DNA of 19,617 bases from CAZSVE01 sp964610175 (GTDB lineage: Bacteria > Pseudomonadota > Gammaproteobacteria > HK1), in assembly GCA_964610175.1 (NCBI GenBank), contig CAZSVE010000054.1:1-19617 (forward strand), written 5' to 3'. Shown piece by piece: positions 1 to 6,684 of this stretch. The notes under the pieces are model-generated. The model made no database searches, was not told the origin of the DNA, and was given only the letters and a program-made list of their open reading frames with translations. Numbering within the stretch: position 1 is the stretch's first letter; every line of letters starts with the position of its first letter. A program made the position numbers and the translations under genes.

Positions 1-345
1 GGCTCACCCTCTCCAACACCCCTTCAGGCTCATCTCTCAATTGGAAAGGACTGAATACCGAATCGAAGATCGGGCTGAATGAAAGATCGGGCATGGAGAG
101 ATCGGGTACGGGATTGATGGCGATGGATGTCCTTTTACGGGCGCCAATGGGACGCCGGGCATGGTACCAGGCGTGGCGTTGGACACCGAGTAACGCCGAG
201 CGCGAAGGTGAATTACGCATTTTATGCTATATTTCGGAGAATCGATGTCGGGATGTCCATTGCCGAAGCAGCATTGCGTGCCTTGCCATGGGCCACATTG
301 GTCGCCTGACTTTTGTCCATCATCCAACGAAATACGATCGATACG
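1..345. other. Non-coding lead-in upstream of yciB
   Basis: No recognisable gene product is seen on either strand; the short open frames have no SD-like site or family resemblance. The one visible pattern is AGATCGGG occurring three times within about 40 bp (near 67-105). The yciB promoter is probably here, but I could not place a convincing -35/-10 pair. Confidence 0.5.
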
Positions 346-957
346 ATGAGTTTTTTATTCGATTTTTTCCCGATAGTGCTTTTTTTCGTGGCGTTTTGGT
401 TCTATGACGAACTGAAGGGTGGCCTCGTGGATCTCGGCGTGGATCCCACCGTGCTTACCCTACACGAGAACAGTGCCACGGAGGGAATACTGGTGGCGAC
501 CGGGGTGGCCATCGTGGCGACGTTTTTTCAGGTGGGTATCTCGTGGCTTCGTCATCGCCGCGTGGAGAAGATGCATCTCATAACGCTTGGGCTCCTGGTG
601 GTTTTGGGCGGGGCCACCCTGATGTTCCGAGAGGAGATCTTCATCAAGTGGAAACCGACGGCGGTGAACTGGTTGTTTGCCCTGGTGTTTTTGGGCAGCC
701 AGTTCGTGGGCGAGAAGCCACTGGTTCGGCGGATCATGGAGGGGAAGATCGAGCTTCCCTCGGTGGTCTGGACACGGCTGAATATGAGCTGGGTGGTGTT
801 CTTTTCGGCAATGGGCCTGCTGAATCTCTATGTGGTCTATTATTTTTCCACGGAATTCTGGGTCAATTTCAAATTATTCGGCCTTTTGGGGTTTACCCTG
901 GCCTTCGTGGTCGGCCAGTCGTTTTATCTTGCGCGTCATATGAAATCGCCATCGTAA
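346..957 (+). CDS. yciB: YciB family inner-membrane septation protein
   Basis: Inner-membrane protein of the YciB/IspA family, linked to septation and envelope integrity in enterobacteria; no enzymatic activity is known. The 203-residue product opens with the family-typical hydrophobic helix (FDFFPIVLFFVAFWFYDE, residues 5-22). It then has further hydrophobic segments at about 47-62, 78-94, 107-121, 147-166 and 176-192. FIKWKPT (99-105) and FWVNFKLFGL (171-180) match family signatures. The ATG at 346 is preferred over an in-frame TTG at 313 because the protein then begins at the family's usual N-terminus; no strong SD is seen. It is longer than the roughly 180-residue E. coli protein, the extra length lying at about residues 22-48. 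A yciI-like gene follows on the same strand, separated by one copy of the dispersed repeat. Confidence 0.93.
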   Translation: MSFLFDFFPIVLFFVAFWFYDELKGGLVDLGVDPTVLTLHENSATEGILVATGVAIVATFFQVGISWLRHRRVEKMHLITLGLLVVLGGATLMFREEIFIKWKPTAVNWLFALVFLGSQFVGEKPLVRRIMEGKIELPSVVWTRLNMSWVVFFSAMGLLNLYVVYYFSTEFWVNFKLFGLLGFTLAFVVGQSFYLARHMKSPS

Positions 958-989
958 GAGTTGCGCGCGGACCCGTCCGTGAATAACTC

Positions 990-1107
990 GTTATTTTGGT
1001 TATTTCCCGCTCATCATTCGCAAATGAGTCGAATTTTGCGAAACGCCGGTTTTGCTTTACCAATGCTAAATCATGCTTTGCCTGTTCAAGGCGAAGCTTC
1101 GCTAGTG
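990..1107 (-). repeat. Dispersed intergenic repeat, copy C
   Basis: About 118 bp in reverse orientation, one of four near-complete copies. Read on the minus strand it begins CACTAGCGAAGCTTCGCC and ends GAGCGGGAAATAACC, the conserved ends of the family. It fills the gap between yciB and the yciI-like gene and ends 28 bp before the latter's start codon, so it lies in that gene's probable leader. The TAGCGAAGCTTCGCTA end is itself palindromic. Confidence 0.75.
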
Positions 1108-1135
1108 AATCGTACCATCAAGGAGTAATCATCGT

Positions 1136-1432
1136 ATGCTGTATGCCATTATCGCCGAGGATACCGAGGGTTCCCTGGAGCGCCGTCTCGAGACGCGGCC
1201 TGCCCATGTCGCCCGACTCGAGAAGCTCGAAGAAGAAGGGAGGCTCGTGCTGGCAGGTCCCCATCCTGCCATCGACGCCGAGGATCCGGGGCCCGCGGGA
1301 TTTACGGGGAGCCTGGTGGTGGCCGAATTCCCGTCATTGGAGGAAGCCAGGTCATGGGCGGACGCGGACCCGTATCGGATGGCAGGGGTTTATGGCACAG
1401 TTGCGGTGAAGCCGTTCAAGAAGGTTTTCTAG
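1136..1432 (+). CDS. yciI: YciI family protein
   Basis: Small dimeric alpha/beta protein of the YciI/YCII family (ferredoxin-like fold with a conserved His/Asp pair); the cellular reaction is not established. The 98-residue product shows the family start MLYAIIAEDTEGS, RPAHVARL with the conserved histidine at residue 24, GPHPAID, and the late ADADPYRMAGVY segment with the DPY motif. The start is supported by AAGGAG about 10 bases upstream. It follows yciB on the same strand; the two families are near neighbours in enterobacteria as well. It converges with sucA, with repeat copy A between the two stop codons. Confidence 0.9.
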   Translation: MLYAIIAEDTEGSLERRLETRPAHVARLEKLEEEGRLVLAGPHPAIDAEDPGPAGFTGSLVVAEFPSLEEARSWADADPYRMAGVYGTVAVKPFKKVF

Positions 1433-1453
1433 GTTGGGAAGAAGGCTATGGAC

Positions 1454-1571
1454 ACTAGCGAAGCTTGCGCTCGAACCGACAAGGCATGACCCAGCATCAG
1501 TCAGCCAAAGCAAAACTGGTATTTTGTAAAACTCGATCCAATTGTGAAGCTGGGCGGGAAATAAACAAATC
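1454..1571 (+). repeat. Dispersed intergenic repeat, copy A
   Basis: About 118 bp in forward orientation between the convergent yciI-like gene and sucA. It begins CTAGCGAAGCTTGCGCTCGA, carries ACCGACAAGGC and ATCCAATTGTGAAGC, and ends GGCGGGAAATAAACAAATC. It aligns over its whole length with copy B at 11328-11442. Confidence 0.8.
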
Positions 1572-1593
1572 AAAGAAAGCCACGGAGACGGCC

Positions 1594-4380
1594 TTACTTC
1601 AAGGTCATGGCTTGGTTCGCCAGGGCCTGTTGTTCCTTGACGTGCAGACCGAGGCGCCCCGTGGCGGGGGCGGCGGCGAAGGGACGGCCGGCATAGGAGA
1701 GGGTTTGTCCCGGATTGAGGAGACCGGCCAGGTGATGCCGGGAATTGATGAAGTCCCAGGCCCCCTGATTCCTGGGTTCTTCCTGCACCCACGTGATCTC
1801 CACGGCACTGGGATATTGAGCCAGTATCGCCGCCACCTCGTCGCGGGGGAAGGGGTAGAGTTGTTCGAGGCGCAGGAGCGCGATGTGTTTTGCGTTGTTT
1901 TTGCGCCGCTGCTCGATGAGGTCGTAGTAGACCTTGCCGGCGCATAGAACGACCCGAAGGACGCTTTTTTTGCTCGGATTGTCCACATCGTCGATGATGG
2001 TCTGGAAGCCGCCCTGGGCGAGATCCTCGCGGGTTGCCGTGGACAGCCGATGCCGAAGCAGGCTTTTCGGACTCATGACGATGAGGGGTTTGCGGTAGGG
2101 CCGAAGCATCTGGCGTCTTAGCATGTGGAACATCTGCGCCGGGGTGCTCGGTACGCAGATCTGGATGTTGTCTTGCGCTGCGAGTTGCAGGAATCGTTCC
2201 AGGCGGGCGGAGGAGTGTTCCGGGCCTTGCCCGTCATAGCTGTGGGGTAGCAGGAGTACCAATCCGCACAGGCTTCCCCATTTGGCTTCCGAGGAACTCA
2301 GGAATTGATCGATGACGACTTGGGCGCCGTTGACGAAATCACCGAACTGTCCCTCCCAAATCACCAGAGACTTGGGTTCGGAACTGCTGTATCCGTATTC
2401 GAACCCGAGGACGGCCTCTTCCGATAGTAGTGAGTTGATGATCCTGCATTGGGGTTTCCCCTCGGATAGAGGCAGGATCTGTTCCAGGGGACGATAGAGG
2501 CCGTTGCCTTCTTGATCGTGGAGCACGGCATGGCGATGGGAGAACGTCCCGCGTTGACTGTCTTGTCCGGACAAACGCACCGAATACCCTTCTTCCAGCA
2601 GCGTGGCATAGGCGAGGGTCTCCGCGAATCCCCAGTCGATGGGACGCTTGCCGAGGGCCATTTCCCGGCGAGCATCCAGCATCCGGGTGATCCCGCGATG
2701 CAGTACGAGATCGGGGGGATATTGCGCAAGCCGCGTGCCCAGGTGTTCGATGATGGTGATGGGTATCGTCGTATCGGTGGGTGTATGCCACTGAGTTCCC
2801 CGGTAGGGTTGCCAATCGGCCAAATATTGCGCCTTGTGGTTCGTGATCAGAGGCCGGGAGACGATTCGGTTCTGCTCCAATGCCGACAGGTATTGCTCGG
2901 TGATTTCTTCCATGTCTCCTTCCCGAAGTACCCCCTCGGCGACGAGGTGACGGGCATATAGTCGATGCACGCTGGGCCTTTGGGCGATCTTTTTGTACAT
3001 CACGGGCTGTGTCGTCAACGGCTCGTCGGCCTCATTGTGGCCGTGGCGCCGATAGCACACCATATCGATGACCACGTCTTTTCTGAATTGCATCCGGTAA
3101 TCGAGGGCGAGGCGGGTAATGAATAGCACGGCCTCCGGGTCTTCCCCATTTACGTGGAAAATAGGCGCCTGGACCATCTTGGCCACGTCGGTGCAATAGA
3201 GCGTGGAACGGGAATCCAACGGATCGCTGGTGGTAAATCCAATCTGATTATTGACGATGATGTGTATGGTCCCGCCGGTTCCGTAACCACGGGTTCCGGA
3301 AAGATTCAGGGTCTCCATGACGACCCCCTGGCCGGCAAAAGCGGCATCGCCATGGATCAATACCGGCAATACCTGTTTGGACCCGGCATCTTTCCGTCGC
3401 TCCTGCCTTGCGCGCACGGATCCCTCGACCACCGGATCGATGACCTCCAGGTGGGATGGATTGAAGGCCAGGGCAACATGGACATGGCCGCTCGATGTGG
3501 AGATCTCCGATGCAAACCCCAAGTGATATTTGACATCCCCGGAGATGCTCTCCAGACCCCCGGTGGGGTCCGTTTTTCCCTCGAATTCACCGAACAGGGC
3601 GCCGGGATTCTTCCCGAGAATATTCACCAATACGTTGAGGCGCCCTCGATGGGCCATACCGATGGCGATCTCGCGTCCGTCTTTATCGGTGCCGAAGAGT
3701 TGAATCAGTTCGTCGAGCAATGGAATCAGACTCTCGCCACCTTCCAGGGAAAAGCGCTTCTGTCCCACATATTTCCTGTGCAGGTACGCCTCGAACTCAT
3801 TGGCCGCCGTAAGCCACTTCAAGATATCCCGCTTTTTTTCCGGGGAGAACTGCGGTTCGCCGCGCGCACTCTCCAAATGTTCCCGAATCCACTGTTTCTC
3901 CTCCGAGGAGGTGATATACATGTATTCGGCGCCGATATGTCCACAATAGATCCTGCGCGCCGTATCCAGGATCTCCCGTAATGTGGCCTGCGGGGGGCCG
4001 ACGAGGGTTCCGGTATCGAACGTCTCGTCGAGATCCGCCTCGGTGAGATCATGGAAGGCAATATCCAGGTCGGGTACGGGGATCGGGTCACGAAGGCCCA
4101 GGGGGTCGAGATGCGCGATACGGTGGCCACGAAAACGATGAGAACTGATCAGGCGTGATACGGCGGCCTGCTTTTTGATGGATGCGGGGGGGAAGTGTTT
4201 CCTTTCGGTGCTACCGGCCGATTGGCTGACAGACTGGCTGGCCGGTCGGCGTCGTGTTCTCTCCAAGCCAAGGAAGTAATCACGCCATTGCTGGCCGACG
4301 TTGGAAGGATTTTCCAGAAAGGCAGTATGCAGTTGCTCGAGAAATGCCCTATTGCCGGGATCCATTTCGCTGGTTGTCAT
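1594..4380 (-). CDS. sucA: 2-oxoglutarate dehydrogenase E1 component
   Basis: Thiamine-diphosphate-dependent E1 subunit of the 2-oxoglutarate dehydrogenase complex. It decarboxylates 2-oxoglutarate and passes the succinyl group to the lipoyl arm of E2 in the TCA cycle (cytosol, EC 1.2.4.2). The 928 residues are close to the E. coli length (933). Visible landmarks are the N-terminal helix that binds the complex (about 8-40), GMAHRGRLNVL (241-251), HLEVIDPVVEGS (310-321), the cofactor-site GDAAFAGQG (344-352) and NNQIGFTTSDP (377-387). The C-terminal transketolase-like half includes the segment around ENRIVSRPL to VIWEGQFGDF. The ATG at 4380 gives the normal N-terminus; the SD is weak. No sucB or lpd lies downstream, where the gene converges on a yciI-like gene, so its partners must be encoded elsewhere. 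Two hairpins lie in the probable leader. Confidence 0.96.
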   Translation of the reverse strand: MTTSEMDPGNRAFLEQLHTAFLENPSNVGQQWRDYFLGLERTRRRPASQSVSQSAGSTERKHFPPASIKKQAAVSRLISSHRFRGHRIAHLDPLGLRDPIPVPDLDIAFHDLTEADLDETFDTGTLVGPPQATLREILDTARRIYCGHIGAEYMYITSSEEKQWIREHLESARGEPQFSPEKKRDILKWLTAANEFEAYLHRKYVGQKRFSLEGGESLIPLLDELIQLFGTDKDGREIAIGMAHRGRLNVLVNILGKNPGALFGEFEGKTDPTGGLESISGDVKYHLGFASEISTSSGHVHVALAFNPSHLEVIDPVVEGSVRARQERRKDAGSKQVLPVLIHGDAAFAGQGVVMETLNLSGTRGYGTGGTIHIIVNNQIGFTTSDPLDSRSTLYCTDVAKMVQAPIFHVNGEDPEAVLFITRLALDYRMQFRKDVVIDMVCYRRHGHNEADEPLTTQPVMYKKIAQRPSVHRLYARHLVAEGVLREGDMEEITEQYLSALEQNRIVSRPLITNHKAQYLADWQPYRGTQWHTPTDTTIPITIIEHLGTRLAQYPPDLVLHRGITRMLDARREMALGKRPIDWGFAETLAYATLLEEGYSVRLSGQDSQRGTFSHRHAVLHDQEGNGLYRPLEQILPLSEGKPQCRIINSLLSEEAVLGFEYGYSSSEPKSLVIWEGQFGDFVNGAQVVIDQFLSSSEAKWGSLCGLVLLLPHSYDGQGPEHSSARLERFLQLAAQDNIQICVPSTPAQMFHMLRRQMLRPYRKPLIVMSPKSLLRHRLSTATREDLAQGGFQTIIDDVDNPSKKSVLRVVLCAGKVYYDLIEQRRKNNAKHIALLRLEQLYPFPRDEVAAILAQYPSAVEITWVQEEPRNQGAWDFINSRHHLAGLLNPGQTLSYAGRPFAAAPATGRLGLHVKEQQALANQAMTLK

Positions 4381-4411
4381 GGTATTGAAATGTTCCAGTC
4401 AGGGGAAATTC

Positions 4412-4431
4412 CATGCGTTTTCAGACGCATG
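4412..4431 (-). promoter_or_regulatory. Perfect hairpin in sucA leader
   Basis: CATGCGT and ACGCATG form a perfect 7-bp stem around a 6-base loop, about 30 bases upstream of the sucA start codon on the transcribed strand. It could be a leader structure or a protein-binding palindrome; no T-run makes it a clear terminator. Confidence 0.35.
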
Positions 4432-4479
4432 TCGTCTTCGGTGTATTTTCGATGAGAGGAGGGTAAATTTCCGCGTACC

Positions 4480-4500
4480 GACCCATTCGAATAATGGGTC
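4480..4500 (-). promoter_or_regulatory. Second perfect hairpin upstream of sucA
   Basis: GACCCATT and AATGGGTC form a perfect 8-bp stem with a 5-base loop, about 100 bases upstream of the sucA start. A palindrome of this form could be an operator or a leader hairpin; its function is not shown. Confidence 0.35.
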
Positions 4501-4651
4501 GATTCTAACGCATATGGTGGGAAACAGGTAACAAAAACAATGCACAAAAACAACACGAAAACCAACAATGCTTTCTAAACACCTTGCACGGAACCCGTAA
4601 AGTGGAATAAGCGCGAGTCGACAACGCATCGAGGATCGGTATGAGATTTCA

Positions 4652-4710
4652 TGCGCGCCGTATTCCACGCGCACAACCTCGGAACCCTCTCGCGTGGAAT
4701 ACGGCGTGCG
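4652..4710. repeat. Long imperfect inverted repeat
   Basis: Two 20-bp arms (4652-4671 and 4691-4710) pair at 18 of 20 positions around a 19-base spacer; the shared core is GCCGTATTCCACGCG. It lies between the sucA leader and the first transposase remnant. It may be a palindromic repeat element or the end of a decayed insertion sequence. Confidence 0.5.
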
Positions 4711-4769
4711 AGAAAGGATTGTGCTCCGATTCAATCATCGTGGCGCCGATTTCACCCTTCTACGGCTAC

Positions 4770-4898
4770 CAGACCAAGTTAATTCGTTTGGTTAAAACCC
4801 TTCAAAAAATGGCTTATGGATTTCGAGATATGGATTTCCTCAAGTTGAAAATCAAGGGCCTCCATGAAACCAAGTACGCTTTAGACTTCATGTTTTAA
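4770..4898 (+). pseudogene. ISL3-type transposase C-terminal remnant (1)
   Basis: The last 43 or so residues of a transposase survive in one frame. They include KTLQKMAYGFRDMDFLKLKI and GLHETKYAL, which resemble the NNK-IK-LKR-AYGFRDMEYF-KLK ending of one ISL3-family branch. Nothing upstream in frame resembles the catalytic part, so this is a 3' fragment. The family call rests on remembered family pattern, without a search. Confidence 0.6.
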
Positions 4899-5003
4899 CT
4901 TGCTGCGTAACTTAAAAGTGTTAAAACACAAAGTCTGATGTTTTAGACAAGAACTGTGCCAGAAAATTTCCTTTCTGGCACAGTTACTTGCAAGTTAAAA
5001 CAT
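4890..5003. repeat. Inverted-repeat-bounded element with internal hairpin
   Basis: A perfect 14-bp inverted repeat (ATGTTTTAACTTGC at 4890-4903, GCAAGTTAAAACAT at 4990-5003) bounds about 114 bp of AT-rich DNA. Inside, AACTGTGCCAGAAA (4952-4965) and TTTCTGGCACAGTT (4972-4985) form a perfect 14-bp stem with a 6-base loop. The left arm overlaps the stop codon of the first transposase remnant. It could be a small non-autonomous element or the junction of two decayed insertion sequences. Confidence 0.6.
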
Positions 5004-5065
5004 ATCAGTCGGATGAACCGTAATTGATCGTGACATCCCGGTAGTAATCGCCACGCGAGGGCAAA

Positions 5066-5272
5066 ATGTCGAGGAACCACCGCCACCTATTACTGAATTG
5101 GTTTTGGGGTGAAAAACGCTTCTCCAGTGGCATAGTGGAGGGCTTTGATAACAAGGCAAAATCGACCACCAGAAAAGCGTACGGCTTTAGAACCTATCAC
5201 GGCATTGAAATCGATTTATATCATGCCCTTGGCAATTTGCCTGTCCCAAAATCTACCCACGAATTTTTTTGA
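5066..5272 (+). pseudogene. ISL3-type transposase C-terminal remnant (2)
   Basis: A 68-residue C-terminal fragment. LLLNWFWGEKRFSSGIVEGF, NKAKSTTRKAYGFRTYHGIE and LYHALGNLPVPKSTHEFF match the ending of ISL3-family transposases (SSGVVEG-NNKAK, then RKAYGFRTY, then ALG-LPEP). In-frame stops lie just upstream at 5042-5047, so the catalytic N-terminal part is missing. The normally conserved NNKAK reads DNKAK here. The fragment ends 15 bp from the stop of the convergent methyltransferase gene and comes from a different ISL3 branch than remnant 1. Confidence 0.75.
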
Positions 5273-5287
5273 GGAGGCATCCGTCTT

Positions 5288-6493
5288 TTACAGTCGACCA
5301 CGAAGATCGAGGCCGGTAAAGCCTTCCAGATCCTCGTCGATTCCACGCGTCAATCCTATCACCTTGACGATATCGCCCATTTCGCCCGGTAGCGTCAGAT
5401 ATTTGATCTTCTGGGCAAGGGGCAGATATCCCGGGGAGAGTGGGTCGACTTGGGCGCACATCTCGGGCAGTCCCGTAGCAAATAGGAAATCCCGTTGCGT
5501 GGTGAAACCGGCAAGTTCCAGATCTTCGGCAACACCGGCTTCGGCGATGGCCGAGAAGTTCACGTGTACGCTGATGTCCTGAAGTCCGGGGAGAAAGAAG
5601 GGATCATCGTGCAATCGATGACGATAGTGGCAGGTCAGCGTGCCAGAAGAGCGCTCGGGATGGTAATACTCGGTATGTGGATATCCGTAATCGAATAGCA
5701 GAATCAATCCCGCATCCATCCGCCGGGCGACTTCCCGGAGCCAGCCCGCCTGCGCGGGGTGCACTTCGGAGGTGTATTCATCCGGCAGCGCCCCTCCGAG
5801 ACCGTTTGCTATCCACGCAACGGCTTGCTCCAGCCCAGGTCGGGATGGCGCCAACCGCCAAACCAGGGCATCCTCGGCCCAGCTCACCATCCATTCCCAA
5901 ACCGCCCCGTCCTCGATGAAAAAACGGCGCACCGGCATGGCATCCAGTAATTCGTTGGCCAGGATCACGCCCTCGAAACCGGGTCCCGGGAGGTCGCTCA
6001 ACCATCGAAATCTCTCCAGGAACGATGGTGCGCGGGCCTCGATGGTGGCATGCTGAAGGCGGCGTAGCGCGGCGCTTCGCTCCAGGATCAGGTATTTCCC
6101 GGGCAGGGATTGTCCCTTGGGCGATGCCTCCCATAGCGCCTGGACGATGTCTGCCGCCATGATCCCGGAACCGGCGCCGACTTCGAGGATATCCCCTCCC
6201 TGGAGCTTCGCCAGGACTTGTGCAACCTGGCGCGCGACACAGCGCGAGAATAGCGACGAGATCTCGGGCGCGGTGATGAAATCGCCCGCTCCCCCGAATT
6301 CGAGTGTCTCGGACTGGTAATAACCAAGCCCCGGCGCATACAGGGCAAGCTCCATGAATCGCTGGAAGGAGATCATGGATTGCTCGGCGTCCCTTATCTC
6401 CGTGCCAATGAGCGCGACAAGGGCGCGACTTCTTTCCATGGCCTGGGCGTCGGGTTCCGGAAGTGATTCCATGATGGCGTGAGGTTGGTTCAT
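5288..6493 (-). CDS. MidA/NDUFAF7-like SAM-dependent methyltransferase
   Basis: Class I S-adenosylmethionine methyltransferase of the COG1565 (DUF185) family. Its eukaryotic member NDUFAF7/MidA methylates an arginine of a complex I subunit; the bacterial substrate is not established. Family blocks in the 401 residues are GLGYYQSETLEFGGAGDF (55-72) followed by ITAPEIS, the SAM-binding ILEVGAGSG (102-110), ANELLDAMPVRRF (179-191), FDYGYP (267-272), GTLTCHYRH (284-292) and GLQDISVHVNFS (303-314). The frame is open 35 codons further upstream. The ATG at 6493 is preferred because it gives the usual family length, although its SD (GAAG) is weak. The gene starts 192 bp after the stop of the PEGA/FGE-like gene. 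Confidence 0.9.
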   Translation of the reverse strand: MNQPHAIMESLPEPDAQAMERSRALVALIGTEIRDAEQSMISFQRFMELALYAPGLGYYQSETLEFGGAGDFITAPEISSLFSRCVARQVAQVLAKLQGGDILEVGAGSGIMAADIVQALWEASPKGQSLPGKYLILERSAALRRLQHATIEARAPSFLERFRWLSDLPGPGFEGVILANELLDAMPVRRFFIEDGAVWEWMVSWAEDALVWRLAPSRPGLEQAVAWIANGLGGALPDEYTSEVHPAQAGWLREVARRMDAGLILLFDYGYPHTEYYHPERSSGTLTCHYRHRLHDDPFFLPGLQDISVHVNFSAIAEAGVAEDLELAGFTTQRDFLFATGLPEMCAQVDPLSPGYLPLAQKIKYLTLPGEMGDIVKVIGLTRGIDEDLEGFTGLDLRGRL

Positions 6494-6644
6494 GCGTCTT
6501 CGAGATATCCAGGCGATGCACCGCGTTTCGAGGGTGCCACTCTCTCCGTCGATATTTCTCCCGAAGTATCGTCCTGTATTTTTCACCGGGAGCACCACTT
6601 CCCAATGCGTGCAAGTGGCGCTTTTTCCCGGTTCTCGCCAGGAT

Positions 6645-6676
6645 CGGTTCGTTTATTTCCCGTTCGGCTTCGCCAA
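6645..6676 (-). repeat. Dispersed repeat, partial copy F
   Basis: A short piece, CGGTTCGTTTATTTCCCGTT followed by CGGCTTCGCC, matches the GCGGGAAATAAAC end of the dispersed repeat in reverse orientation (compare copy B read backward: ATTCGTTTATTTTCCGCTCG). It lies just past the stop of the PEGA/FGE-like gene. Confidence 0.5.
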
Positions 6677-6684
6677 CGGCCCCA

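Noticed and set aside
37..327. 96-codon minus-strand frame before yciB
   Set aside because: No SD, no family resemblance and an erratic composition; it is treated as non-coding.
3154..3981. 275-codon plus-strand frame opposite sucA
   Set aside because: It lies wholly inside sucA, whose family motifs are on the other strand; no SD or domain supports it.
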